This document shows positions 1-7,851 of a DNA stretch of 30,768 nucleotides, piece by piece (the first letter of the stretch is position 1; each line of letters begins with the position of its first letter). The notes under the pieces are model-generated. The model was not told the DNA's origin. It saw nothing but the letters and a program-made list of their open reading frames with translations, and made no database searches. Position numbers and translations under genes: made by a program. Source of the stretch: Bordetella parapertussis (GTDB lineage: Bacteria; Pseudomonadota; Gammaproteobacteria; Burkholderiales; Burkholderiaceae_C); assembly GCA_945900685.1 (NCBI GenBank), contig CAMDJS010000012.1, positions 1-30,768 on the forward strand, in the 5' to 3' direction.

Positions 1-2
1 TG

Positions 3-137
3 AATCTGATATCTTTCAGCTTGGCTGAGGTGTTTGTAGGTCATAAGCAACTTCGACTGCCAGGTCAAGAAGCCTTGAATGCTAAACATCCTCAGCCACC
101 CAACCATCAGTTATTCAAAGTTGCACTTCGTGCTTGA
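3..137 (+). CDS. Possible 3' end of a gene entering from the left edge (unrecognised)
   Basis: A frame is open from base 3 to a TGA at 135-137 and gives 44 residues ending in FKVALRA. The other two forward frames contain stops early. It could be the C-terminus of a gene that begins before the window, convergent with the DUF1501 gene whose stop lies at 220. I do not recognise the peptide, and 44 open codons can occur by chance. The following stretch to 219 is AT-rich and shows no convincing terminator. A partly complementary CCTTGC/GCAAGG pair (207-212 and 234-239) overlaps the end of the next gene. Confidence 0.3.
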   Translation, partial: NLISFSLAEVFVGHKQLRLPGQEALNAKHPQPPNHQLFKVALRA

Positions 138-219
138 ATCCACCTTTTATATTAATGTTTTTGTTGCAAATATATAAAAAACGAACAAATTAATAAATTC
201 AATATTCCTTGCTCAAAGA

Positions 220-1416
220 TTAAGCAAAAACAGGCAAGGTTTCAAACTTGCCATTCAACAAAGCCGCGCTGTCTGCGCCCATCCATTGCTGCGCTACCGA
301 GGCGTACACGCGGCGGAAGTCGACGGTGGGGTTGACGTTGCCTTCCGCGTTCAATCGGGTGAAGTCGGGCGCTTGACCGTAATGCCCGCCTTTGACCGGC
401 TGGCCGATCAAATACACATGGTTGGCGGTGCCGTGGTCTGTGCCCAAGCTGGTGTTCTCCGCAGGGCGGCGGCCGAACTCGGAATACACCATCAGCGTCA
501 CGTCTTTGTCGCGGCCTATGCGCTTCATGTCTTGCATGAACCCGGCGATGCCGTCTGACACATAGGTCAGCAGCCGCTGGTGCAGCTCGCCTTGGTGCAC
601 ATGGGTGTCAAACGCGTTGTGCCGGTAAGCCGTGTGGTAGATGCGGCTGGGCAAACGCGCGTGAATCATGGCCGCCACTTTGGGCAGGTCCATGGACAAA
701 ATGCCGTAGTCGATCGGCGTTTTGTAATTGCTCCAAGCCTGTCTCACTTGCACCGAGGCCTGGCGGGCGCTTTGCGCCACGTCTTCTAAAAACTGATGCG
801 CCGCATTGGCGCTGTGCGTGTTGTCGCCCGTGCCTTTGTCCAACAGCGCGCGGCTCTGGTACAGGCCTTTGCGCCTGAAGCGCTCGGGGTCGTCAAACAC
901 CACCGGCACATGTCGCGCGGCGCGTACCGCCAGCGATTGGCGCTCATCGATGTTGATCAAAAAATTCGGTGTCAGTTGCGGGTCGATGGTATCCGCCAAT
1001 CTGCCCAGCCAGCCATAGGGCTCGCCGGTGTTGGGTGCGCCGGTGTGCCAGTAGGCGGCAGAGGTGAAATGCGAGTAAGACGGGTTGTCGTAGCCGCAAC
1101 CGTGCACCACCGCCCTTTGGCCGTTTTTGTACAGCCGCTCAAAACCCGCCATGCCGGGGTTGAACCCGTGCATATCGTCGATCTTGCGCAGTCTGTTGGC
1201 GCGGATGCCGAGGTTGGGACGCAGCTTGTAATAGTTGTCGTCGCCGTAAGGCACCAAGGTGTTGAAACCGTCATTGGCACCGGTGAGTTCAACCACCACG
1301 AGGATGCGCTTGTCGTCAGCAGGTTTGGCAAGGGCGTGCAAGGGCAGGGCGGTACTCATGCTCATGGCGCTGAGCGCTTGCAGCAGTTCGCGACGTGACA
1401 GGGCGTGGTGGTTCAT
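220..1416 (-). CDS. DUF1501 family exported protein
   Basis: A 398-residue protein of the DUF1501 family, which is distantly related to the alkaline-phosphatase/sulfatase fold; the biochemical role of most members is unknown. The N-terminus has SRRELLQ followed by a small hydrophobic stretch ending near ALA, which resembles a Tat-type export signal. The family pattern is visible as VVVELTGANDGFNTLVPY near residues 40-57 and as YSEFGRRPAENTSLGTDHG near residues 317-335. Family members are about this long, so the protein looks complete. It starts 3 bases after the stop of the DUF1800 gene, so the two form one transcription unit. DUF1800 and DUF1501 genes are commonly found as such a pair, probably acting together in the envelope. 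Confidence 0.85.
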   Translation of the reverse strand: MNHHALSRRELLQALSAMSMSTALPLHALAKPADDKRILVVVELTGANDGFNTLVPYGDDNYYKLRPNLGIRANRLRKIDDMHGFNPGMAGFERLYKNGQRAVVHGCGYDNPSYSHFTSAAYWHTGAPNTGEPYGWLGRLADTIDPQLTPNFLINIDERQSLAVRAARHVPVVFDDPERFRRKGLYQSRALLDKGTGDNTHSANAAHQFLEDVAQSARQASVQVRQAWSNYKTPIDYGILSMDLPKVAAMIHARLPSRIYHTAYRHNAFDTHVHQGELHQRLLTYVSDGIAGFMQDMKRIGRDKDVTLMVYSEFGRRPAENTSLGTDHGTANHVYLIGQPVKGGHYGQAPDFTRLNAEGNVNPTVDFRRVYASVAQQWMGADSAALLNGKFETLPVFA

Positions 1417-1419
1417 GGC

Positions 1420-3255
1420 TTATCCCAGTTGGTAGCCAGGCAGCGACAACATGACATGCAACAGGTTGCGCAATGCGTCTTCCATGTAACTGTCGGCCAG
1501 CTTTAAGTCTGTAGTGCCCAGGTCGTCGCTGAGCAATGCGCTCAGTTGTTGCTTCACGGCGTCTGACACCGGCGCAGAGAAAAACCGCGACACCAAATGG
1601 TCCACCGCACAGGCTGTGGTTTTGCAATTCGCTTGGCGGATCAACTGCGACAGATTGAGTTGCACCGTGTCGCGCGGTATGGGTTTGACTTTTTCAATCG
1701 CCTTGCGCCAAGCGTGGTAGCTGGCTAAGCGGGTGTTGAAGTCTTCGTCTCTGTCGGCTTGCATGGACATGGACATATCGCCCATGGTTTTACCCTCGGG
1801 CTGGGTGGCGGTGGTCACGTCCATGCCAAGAGCCAGTTTGTCAGCCACCGGCACAATTTGGTACAGCCCGTTGGGTGTGCGATCAGGTGCGACGAAATCG
1901 ATGGGTGGGTACACCGTGTCGTAAATCACATTGCCACGCGCCAGCAACAAACCCGGCGTGATCCAACTGCGCCCGTGTGCCCAACCAGCGACATTGGGTG
2001 GGTAAAACAATTTCTGACCCAGCATTTCGGTTTGTTCGTTGAAGTCCGGAATGCCGGGAACACTTTTGAGCGCCATTTTTTTATAGGTGGAAATCAACAA
2101 CTCCACCGGCGGCTTGATGCGCGTGGCGATCGAGGCTTGGCTGTAAAAATCATTCGATAAAAACACGGTTTCCAGAAAAACAGCGATGTCGTAACGCGAA
2201 TCACGCAGCAATTGCCCGAGTTGATTTTGCAGTTCCGGCGACAAGTCTTCGCGCACGAAATAACGGTAGAGCTTGGCGGCGATGAAGTCTGCGGTGGCCG
2301 GTTGGGCCAGCAGAATGTCGATGACTTGTTCTCCGTCAAAACGTCCACTCCGCCCGAGCACGGTTTTTATGCTGTCGTCATGTTGCGCGGGGTTGACCAC
2401 AAACTTCAACTTGTCGTAATTCCAACCGGTGAATGCACGCGCTGCTTCTTTGATGTCGGTCTCTGTGTAATGGCCCACGCCCATGGTGAACAACTCCATG
2501 ATTTCGCGTGCGAAGTTTTCATTCGGCGCACCTTTGACGTTCACGCCTGCATCCAGAAACGCCAGCATGGCCGGGTCTTTGGCGACGGCGATCAGCAGGT
2601 CGCGGAACTTGCCGTTGGCGTTTTTTCGCAATGTTTCGTTTTGAATCAGCAGCTTGCGGTAGTCGCGCACTTTTTCTTCGCTGGTGGCGAAATGCCCGTG
2701 CCAAAACAGCGTGAGTTTTTCTTGCAAAGGCCGAGGTGTGCTGAGCATGCGGTTCGCCCACCAGTAGCCTAGGCGATGCGTTTCTAAGCGGGACGCGCGC
2801 AACCAATACAGGTAACGGTCTGCCACTTGTTGCACCCGGCGGTTGCCTGAGGGTTTGACTTTCACGCCCAGTGATTCACCGCTGGCCTTCGCCAAGTCGG
2901 TGGCAGCGGGGCGCGAACTGGCGAAGGGCTCCAAGCCGTCGTCGTGCGAGCCGGAATCTTCAAACGGCACAAACTTGTCCGGTATGCGTTGGTATCGCAC
3001 CAAGGTTTGCACCGCTTGTTGAGGTGTCATGCGTGCAAATTGCGCAACTTCTTGCGGGCTTGCGCCAAAGCCAGCGCGCTCCAGCAAGTGGCTTGCTGTG
3101 TCGGTGTTCCACTGCGCATCGCTGATGGCGGAAAGCGGCTGGTGGGCTTGGTCGTTGCGGGGAGTCGCTGCCACCGCGTTGAACGGCGCAAGCATTAACA
3201 TGCAGCTCAAGCTGAATGTCGCAGGAAATAGGCAGAGCTTGAGTTGGGTATTCAT
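1420..3255 (-). CDS. DUF1800 family exported protein
   Basis: A 611-residue protein of the DUF1800 family, whose function is not established. I chose the ATG whose codon lies at 3253-3255 because it gives MNTQLKLCLFPATF and then a hydrophobic segment ending in AVAA, a normal Sec signal peptide. The frame stays open to 3345, but those extra residues would bury the signal. Family features include LLERAGFGASPQEV after the signal, FWHGHFATS, and a central NENFAREIMELFTMGVGHY region. A His/Met/Asp-rich insert containing MGDMSMSMQ lies in the C-terminal third and could bind metal; that is only a suggestion. It is the first gene of a two-gene unit with the DUF1501 gene downstream. Its start region faces the DUF423 gene, 37 bases away on the other strand. 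Confidence 0.82.
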   Translation of the reverse strand: MNTQLKLCLFPATFSLSCMLMLAPFNAVAATPRNDQAHQPLSAISDAQWNTDTASHLLERAGFGASPQEVAQFARMTPQQAVQTLVRYQRIPDKFVPFEDSGSHDDGLEPFASSRPAATDLAKASGESLGVKVKPSGNRRVQQVADRYLYWLRASRLETHRLGYWWANRMLSTPRPLQEKLTLFWHGHFATSEEKVRDYRKLLIQNETLRKNANGKFRDLLIAVAKDPAMLAFLDAGVNVKGAPNENFAREIMELFTMGVGHYTETDIKEAARAFTGWNYDKLKFVVNPAQHDDSIKTVLGRSGRFDGEQVIDILLAQPATADFIAAKLYRYFVREDLSPELQNQLGQLLRDSRYDIAVFLETVFLSNDFYSQASIATRIKPPVELLISTYKKMALKSVPGIPDFNEQTEMLGQKLFYPPNVAGWAHGRSWITPGLLLARGNVIYDTVYPPIDFVAPDRTPNGLYQIVPVADKLALGMDVTTATQPEGKTMGDMSMSMQADRDEDFNTRLASYHAWRKAIEKVKPIPRDTVQLNLSQLIRQANCKTTACAVDHLVSRFFSAPVSDAVKQQLSALLSDDLGTTDLKLADSYMEDALRNLLHVMLSLPGYQLG

Positions 3256-3292
3256 CTGGAAAATCATAACGTTCACACACAGGCATTCACTC

Positions 3293-3682
3293 ATGAAAAT
3301 CGCTAGCAAAACCCTGTTTGTTTTCGCCTGTGTGACAGGCGCCATGTCCGTCTTGACCGCCGCTTATGTGGCGCATCAGCATGCGCTGTCTGAAGAGGCC
3401 GTGCGTTCATTGCAATCGTCTGTTCAGCTGCAGCAAATTCATGCGCTGGGTTTGTTGGTCCTTGCCTTGATGGCCGCACGCAGTCGCTTCACGCCCGGTT
3501 TGACAGTTGCCGCCCTGTCATGGGTGCTTGGCATTGTGTTGTTCAGCTTCAATATTCAACTTCGCCAACTGGCTGGCCTGGACATATTCAAACAGGGCGT
3601 TCCTTATGGCGGCATGGCTTATGTGTTGGGCTGGCTGGCCTTGGGCTATGCGGGTTTGAGGCATCCATCTGCTGACAATTAA
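3293..3682 (+). CDS. DUF423 family small membrane protein (YgdD-like)
   Basis: A 129-residue integral membrane protein. The start at 3293 gives MKIASKTLFVFACVTGAMSV, the usual first helix of the family; the frame is open further upstream only through sequence antisense to the DUF1800 gene. About four hydrophobic segments are seen. The family pattern is a QIHALGLL helix start, a third segment ending in LFSFNI, and a closing PYGGMAYVLGWLALGYAGL. The family is widespread in proteobacteria and has no assigned activity. It is transcribed divergently from DUF1800, and 74 bases separate it from the hydrolase gene that follows in the same direction. Confidence 0.8.
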   Translation: MKIASKTLFVFACVTGAMSVLTAAYVAHQHALSEEAVRSLQSSVQLQQIHALGLLVLALMAARSRFTPGLTVAALSWVLGIVLFSFNIQLRQLAGLDIFKQGVPYGGMAYVLGWLALGYAGLRHPSADN

Positions 3683-3723
3683 GGCTTGGCTTGTGCAACC
3701 AGACAGTTCGGGTTTGCCAGTAA

Positions 3724-3738
3724 GAAAGCTGAGCTTTC
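3724..3738. promoter_or_regulatory. 15-bp perfect palindrome upstream of the hydrolase-bchC operon
   Basis: The sequence GAAAGCTGAGCTTTC is a perfect inverted repeat around one central base. It ends 18 bases before the hydrolase start codon at 3757. The loop is too short for an RNA hairpin, so a protein-binding site is the more sensible reading. No -35/-10 pair could be placed around it with confidence, and no regulator gene lies next to it. It may be chance. Confidence 0.25.
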
Positions 3739-3756
3739 ATAGGGTAACCTCTGGCG

Positions 3757-4608
3757 ATGCAAAAAAGACCTGCTGACAAATTTATCTCTGTCCATCAGCA
3801 CCGCATTCGCTACTGGGAAGAAGGGCAAGGCGCCTCCACGGTCTTGTTGATCCATGGCATCAGTTGTTCGGTGCTGGAGTGGGAAAACAATATCCATGCG
3901 TTGTCACAACAGCACCGTGTGATCGCACTCGATTTACTCGGCTGCGGTTTGAGCGACTTGCCGCTGGACGCGGATTACGACATGCAAGCGCAAGCCCGGT
4001 TTGTGTGTGATTTCATGGATGCCATGGGCTTGAAGCAACTGCACATCATCGGAAACTCTATGGGTGGCTGTATCGCCTTGGAATGTGCGGCCATGCAGCC
4101 TGAGCGTGTCGCGTCTTTGGTGTTGTCCGCGCCCGCAGGTGTGGGTAAAACCACCTTGTTCAATTTCCGCTTGGCCAGTCTGCCGTATTTGGGCGAGTTG
4201 TTAACCAAGCCCAGCCATTTCGGTTTGGGCATGATTTGGAAACTGGCCTTTCACGACACCGGTTTTGTCTCGCGTGAACTGGTGGCAGAAAAAGTAGCCC
4301 TTGCCAGTCGCCCGAATGCGCAAGCTGTGTTCCTCAAAACCTTGCGTGGCTTTGTGGGCTTTGGCGGTTTTCTCGATGCACCAAGGCAAGCTTTTTTATC
4401 TCGTGTTGATCAGGTGAAATGCCCCGCTTTGGTCATTTGGGGCAGACAAGACAAATTTTTGCCTGTCGACCATGTGGATATTTTGAAAAAGCATTTGCCG
4501 CATGCGCAATTTGAAATCATCGAAACCTGCGGCCATGTGCCGATGACCGAAATCGCAGAGCGGTTCAACCGCATGTGTTTGGGTTTTTTACCTTCCTCAA
4601 TTGATTGA
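3757..4608 (+). CDS. Alpha/beta-fold hydrolase
   Basis: A 283-residue hydrolase with the complete alpha/beta-hydrolase signature. It has an oxyanion HG pair at 33-34, a nucleophile elbow GNSMGG with Ser101, an acid in WGRQDKF (Asp232) and a catalytic His in CGHVP (His260). No signal peptide is visible, so it should be cytoplasmic. The substrate cannot be read from the sequence. It heads a tight plus-strand group with bchC 10 bases downstream, then a cupin and a 43-residue membrane protein. Because bchC is next, I considered the magnesium-chelatase accessory protein BchO, also an alpha/beta hydrolase. As I recall, BchO carries a different elbow (HSAGA-like), so I do not use that name. An esterase acting in pigment or lipid metabolism is possible but unproven. 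Confidence 0.85.
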   Translation: MQKRPADKFISVHQHRIRYWEEGQGASTVLLIHGISCSVLEWENNIHALSQQHRVIALDLLGCGLSDLPLDADYDMQAQARFVCDFMDAMGLKQLHIIGNSMGGCIALECAAMQPERVASLVLSAPAGVGKTTLFNFRLASLPYLGELLTKPSHFGLGMIWKLAFHDTGFVSRELVAEKVALASRPNAQAVFLKTLRGFVGFGGFLDAPRQAFLSRVDQVKCPALVIWGRQDKFLPVDHVDILKKHLPHAQFEIIETCGHVPMTEIAERFNRMCLGFLPSSID

Positions 4609-4618
4609 AGCCAGTTGT

Positions 4619-5572
4619 ATGAGTTCACACGCCCAAGCCATTGTTTTTGATGCCCCGCAGCAACTCTCGGTTCAAACCTTGGAGATCAAAGCTTTCGAGG
4701 CGAATGACATTGAAGTCGATGTGACTTTCAGCGGCATCAGCACCGGCACCGAGCGTTTGTTGTGGGACGGCAGCATGCCGCCGTTTCCCGGCCTCGGTTA
4801 TCCGTTGGTACCCGGCTACGAAACTGTTGGCATCGTCAGCAAGGTCAGTGAAGGCTCATCCGTGCAAATAGGCGACCATGTGTTTGTGCCAGGCTCTTAC
4901 ACCTTTCAAGGCGTGCGCAATATTTTCGGCGGCGCCGGTTCGCGCCTGATCGTGCCGCACGAACGCGTCGTCAAGGTCGACTCGGGACTGGGCCCCAAAG
5001 CCGTGTTGTTGGCACTCGCAGCCACTTGCTACCACACGATCGCATTAGGCGGCGACAAGCAACCCATGGTGTTGCCTGACCTGATCGTCGGTCACGGCGT
5101 GATGGGACGATTGCTGGCACGCATCACTGTCGCGCTTGGCGGCACGCCGCCTACGGTGTGGGAAACCCAAGCCCAGCGACAAACCGGTGCCGAGGGCTAC
5201 AGCGTGGTGCATCCGAATGACGATACCCGCAAAGATTACAAAGCCATTTACGACGTGAGCGGCGACAGCAGTTTGCTCAACAGCTTGATCATGCGGCTTG
5301 CGCCCGGCGGTGAAGTGGTGCTGGCAGGTTTTTACAAACAAGATTTGAATTTCGCTTTCGCACCTGCTTTCATGCGCGAGGCTCACATACGAGTAGCCGC
5401 GCAGTGGAAAAAGCATGACTTGTTGGCGGTCACACGCATGGTGGAGAGCGGGCAGTTGTCCCTGGAAGGCATGATCACCCATACCTATAAACTCGGACAA
5501 GCCAAGGATGCCTACCAAGTGGCATTTGCTGATCCGTTGTGCCTGAAGATGATGCTCGACTGGAAAACTTGA
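4619..5572 (+). CDS. bchC: Bacteriochlorophyllide a dehydrogenase BchC
   Basis: A 317-residue member of the medium-chain dehydrogenase superfamily that I recognise as BchC. This enzyme oxidises the 3-hydroxyethyl group of a bacteriochlorophyllide to acetyl in bacteriochlorophyll a synthesis. The identifying stretches are GISTGTERLLWDGSMPPFPG (39-58), YPLVPGYE (61-68), VGHGVMGRLLARI (157-169, the nucleotide-binding turn) and a C-terminus ending CLKMMLDWKT. The usual Cys and His zinc ligands of alcohol dehydrogenases are replaced by Ser/Thr and Tyr in these regions, as I remember for BchC proteins. The ATG at 4619 is used because it begins the conserved N-terminus; a TTG at 4601 is in frame but less likely. 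In most purple bacteria bchC sits with crtF and bchXYZ. Here it is flanked by a hydrolase and a cupin, with no other pigment gene in the window. Confidence 0.82.
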   Translation: MSSHAQAIVFDAPQQLSVQTLEIKAFEANDIEVDVTFSGISTGTERLLWDGSMPPFPGLGYPLVPGYETVGIVSKVSEGSSVQIGDHVFVPGSYTFQGVRNIFGGAGSRLIVPHERVVKVDSGLGPKAVLLALAATCYHTIALGGDKQPMVLPDLIVGHGVMGRLLARITVALGGTPPTVWETQAQRQTGAEGYSVVHPNDDTRKDYKAIYDVSGDSSLLNSLIMRLAPGGEVVLAGFYKQDLNFAFAPAFMREAHIRVAAQWKKHDLLAVTRMVESGQLSLEGMITHTYKLGQAKDAYQVAFADPLCLKMMLDWKT

Positions 5573-5593
5573 CCTAAAGAAAGACTTTGAAAC

Positions 5594-5869
5594 ATGACAA
5601 CCACATTTGAAGAATTCACAGCTGTATCCGTCGAAGAAGGATTTGACGAAGTGTTAGTGCGCGAGTGGGAAGCCAATCGCGTGGTCGATACGCATACGCA
5701 CCCGTTTGATGTCAGCGCTTTGGTCGTGCGCGGCGAATTCAAGCTGACCTTGGGCGAGAAAGTCATCACGCTCAAGGCCGGTGATCCGTTTCGTCTGGCG
5801 CGCGATATTCCTCACGTTGAGCATTACGGTTCTGAAGGTGCCACCGTGTGGGTAGCGAGGGCCAACTGA
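5594..5869 (+). CDS. Small single-domain cupin protein
   Basis: A 91-residue protein with one cupin barrel. The first cupin motif is visible as THTHPFDVSALVVRGEF (residues 34-50), with two His and a following Glu that could bind a metal. The second is DIPHVEHYG near residues 73-81. Small cupins of this type can be isomerases, oxygenases or sensors, and the sequence does not decide among them. It starts 21 bases after bchC and its TGA shares one base with the next start codon, so it belongs to the hydrolase-bchC operon. A binding or modifying role for a product of its neighbours is inference only. Confidence 0.75.
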   Translation: MTTTFEEFTAVSVEEGFDEVLVREWEANRVVDTHTHPFDVSALVVRGEFKLTLGEKVITLKAGDPFRLARDIPHVEHYGSEGATVWVARAN

Positions 5870-6000
5870 TGTCTGAAGAAAAGTCCCGCCCGCCCAGCTT
5901 TGAAGACCGTGTCTTGAAATTCATCATGGCAAATAACAAGGCCATATGGTTGGCTATAGCCGCCTTGGCAGTGCTGGTGGTGGTGCTTAAGAAAGCTTGA
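5869..6000 (+). CDS. 43-residue single-pass membrane microprotein
   Basis: A short frame begins with an ATG at 5869 that overlaps the cupin stop codon (TGATG). It encodes a charged N-terminus, MSEEKSRPPSFEDRVLKF, then one hydrophobic segment (AIWLAIAALAVLVVVL) and a basic KKA end. The translational coupling and the clean soluble/membrane/basic-tail layout support a real gene. The last 14 bases overlap the 3' end of the convergent polyphosphate kinase gene. I recognise no family. A membrane tether or small regulator for the upstream enzymes is possible. Confidence 0.6.
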   Translation: MSEEKSRPPSFEDRVLKFIMANNKAIWLAIAALAVLVVVLKKA

Positions 6001-6799
6001 AACTGCCCGGCTTCAAAGTCGGTTCAGGCATTTTCAAATGCATGTCCTCCAGCGTGCTGACCAGCAGTTCTGCCAGAAATTGGTTCCGGTCAGACTTGTC
6101 ATCCGCAGGAATGATGTACCAAGGCGCTTCTTTGGTGCTGGTGGCTGACAGCGTTTGTTGGTAGGCGCGCATGAAAGTCGGCCACAGTTTGCGGTCTTCA
6201 AAATCTGAGGCTTGAAGTTTCCATTGCTTTTGCGGGTCGTCGAGTCGCGCTTGCAAACGGTTTTTCTGCTCTGATTTGGAGATATGCAAAAAACATTTCA
6301 AGACAGTGATGCCTTCGTCTTCCAGCAGAGCCTCAAAGTTGCGTATATGGGCCAAGCGTTTTTCAATCATGGCGGGCTTGAGCCAGCCCCTGACTTGCGG
6401 CACCAAGACATCTTCATAGTGACTGCGGTTGAAGATGACCATTTCGCCTTTGGCCGGTAATTTGCTGTGTATGCGCCACAGAAAATCATGGCGCATTTCT
6501 TCTTCAGTAGGTGCGGCAAATGCCTGCGCTCGAACACCTAGCGGGCTGATGTGCGTGAATACGTGGCGAATCACACCATCTTTGCCCGCTGTGTCCATGC
6601 CTTGCAGCACCAGCAGCAGCCCGTGGGTTTTGGCTGCATACAAGGTGTTTTGCATTTTGTTGAGACGCTCAAACAAAGATTTGAGCCATTTGGCTTCGTC
6701 CACTTGACCTTGACTCGCAGGAAGTCGGGTGGGTATGTCAGACAGTTTGAATCTGTCGTCGGATTGGATTTTCCAAGGGGCAAATTTTTTCAAAGACAT
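5987..6799 (-). CDS. ppk2: PPK2-family polyphosphate:nucleotide phosphotransferase
   Basis: A 270-residue protein of the polyphosphate kinase 2 family, which moves phosphate between polyphosphate and nucleotides in the cytoplasm. The Walker A loop is GMDTAGKDG (67-75), followed by IRHVFTHISPLGV. The Walker B/lid region is FNRSHYEDVLVP (123-134). The HDFLWRIHSKLPAKGE stretch (104-119) fits the single-domain subgroup that phosphorylates AMP and ADP; the subgroup call is tentative. I chose the ATG at 6799 (MSLKKFAPWK) because the family N-terminus begins about there; the frame is open 22 codons further up. It ends convergently inside the microprotein gene. A terminator for the upstream minus-strand genes lies at 6845-6874, so its promoter should be between there and the start. 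Confidence 0.85.
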   Translation of the reverse strand: MSLKKFAPWKIQSDDRFKLSDIPTRLPASQGQVDEAKWLKSLFERLNKMQNTLYAAKTHGLLLVLQGMDTAGKDGVIRHVFTHISPLGVRAQAFAAPTEEEMRHDFLWRIHSKLPAKGEMVIFNRSHYEDVLVPQVRGWLKPAMIEKRLAHIRNFEALLEDEGITVLKCFLHISKSEQKNRLQARLDDPQKQWKLQASDFEDRKLWPTFMRAYQQTLSATSTKEAPWYIIPADDKSDRNQFLAELLVSTLEDMHLKMPEPTLKPGSFKLS

Positions 6800-6844
6800 G
6801 ATTTGGGGAGATAGGGTCTTAGGTGCATGAAAGAGGGATGAATG

Positions 6845-6874
6845 AAAAAAAGCTTCGCCGCACAAGACGAAGCT
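6845..6874 (-). terminator. Rho-independent terminator of the 7678-6977 minus-strand unit
   Basis: Read on the minus strand, a perfect 7-bp stem AGCTTCG/CGAAGCT with a 10-base loop is followed directly by seven T. It lies about 100 bases after the stop of the GIY-YIG-like gene and before the polyphosphate kinase gene, so it separates the two transcription units. Confidence 0.75.
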
Positions 6875-6976
6875 CGACTCATGATAAGTCGCTGATTAAG
6901 CACATGCAAGTGTCAAGGTATGGGCGGCATGTGGCAAAACAGATCTTCAGGCGCAAAACCCGAGCAACACTGGGTA

Positions 6977-7303
6977 CTAAGCCTGCCAAACCCCATACCC
7001 GGCTTGTCTAAGCCGGATACCTAAATCCACTTCCATGTATTGCGCATCCCCATAAGGCATGGGGTTGAGGTGTTCAAACAATTCGGTCATCAATCGCAAG
7101 CCGTATTTTTTGACAAACACATTGCCTTTGATGCCCGCTTTGTGGTTGTCAAACCGGGTGTCCGGGTCTAAGCCGGTCATGCCCACATAAACAAAGGGTT
7201 TGCCTGCAAGGTAGTCAGGGTTGCTGCGTTTGAATTTGGGCTCAAACCAGACATCGGGGTGGAGTTCGACCACATAAACACAATGTGTATTGCGGGTCGC
7301 CAT
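6977..7303 (-). CDS. Small GIY-YIG-like protein
   Basis: A 108-residue protein that resembles the GIY-YIG nuclease fold. CVYVVEL near residue 8 and FVYVGMTGLDPDTRFDNHKAG (about 37-57) match the paired beta-strand motif, the conserved Arg and the conserved His positions. The motif letters are altered (VYV and YVG in place of GIY and YIG). It is a stand-alone domain with no UvrC- or homing-endonuclease-type extension. Its start lies 3 bases after the stop of the small secreted protein, so both are one transcript that ends at the 6845-6874 terminator. Nuclease activity is uncertain; a DNA-repair or restriction role cannot be claimed from the sequence. Confidence 0.6.
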   Translation of the reverse strand: MATRNTHCVYVVELHPDVWFEPKFKRSNPDYLAGKPFVYVGMTGLDPDTRFDNHKAGIKGNVFVKKYGLRLMTELFEHLNPMPYGDAQYMEVDLGIRLRQAGYGVWQA

Positions 7304-7306
7304 GGA

Positions 7307-7678
7307 TTATTTTTGACAAAGGGTTTGCGTCATTTTTTCGTAGGCGCTGCCGGGCTGAGGAAAAATTTTCATGGTGCCCGGTGAGGTGTTGCGCAATATC
7401 GAACCCTTGGCCATTTGGTCGTTGAACACCAGCAGCGACTTTTCACGCAACCAACCCTCTAGGCAATCGGTTTCCACCAAGGTCTTCACCGAGCGAACAC
7501 CAAATGCGCCTACAGGTGTTTTATGGTCAAACAAAGTCCAGATGCCGGGTTGCGCATCGCCGGTGCGGGTGGCCTTGTCTACATACCAAGTGCCGTCCTC
7601 CATTTCCATGAACAATGTCCAGTCGGCATGGCAATTGAACCCGAACAACATCAGGGCTACACAACATATTTTTTTCAT
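7307..7678 (-). CDS. Small exported protein, surface-adhesin E-like
   Basis: A 123-residue protein. The ATG at 7678 gives MKKICCVALMLFGFNCHADW, a compact signal peptide with a cleavage site after HA. The mature part begins with a short beta-rich pattern (WTLFMEMEDGTWYVDKATR) and has cysteines in TDCLEGW and TLCQK that could form a disulfide. This fits small periplasmic proteins annotated as surface-adhesin protein E-like, a name that says little about function. The frame remains open to an ATG at 7705, which would add nine residues before the signal. It is the first gene of a pair with the GIY-YIG-like gene. Confidence 0.6.
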   Translation of the reverse strand: MKKICCVALMLFGFNCHADWTLFMEMEDGTWYVDKATRTGDAQPGIWTLFDHKTPVGAFGVRSVKTLVETDCLEGWLREKSLLVFNDQMAKGSILRNTSPGTMKIFPQPGSAYEKMTQTLCQK

Positions 7679-7851
7679 AGCAACTGCCATAGAGTGAATG
7701 TGCATTCTCTGCGATTTGTCAGGGTGGTGACTTCAGCCTGAGAGTCCTGCTCTGCAAAACATTTAAACTGAAGCGATGGATCTTCTTTGGGTTGCTCTTC
7801 GCAGCTTGATGGATGAATTAACCAACCGCACTCAAGACTCTGGAGCTATTC

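Noticed and set aside
796..1398. A 200-residue open frame antisense to the DUF1501 gene
   Set aside because: It lies wholly inside a recognised gene on the other strand, resembles no family, and is explained by codon bias of the real gene.
3757..4608. BchO (magnesium-chelatase accessory hydrolase), because bchC follows
   Set aside because: The nucleophile elbow is GNSMGG and the surrounding sequence does not match BchO as I remember it; only the fold is shared.
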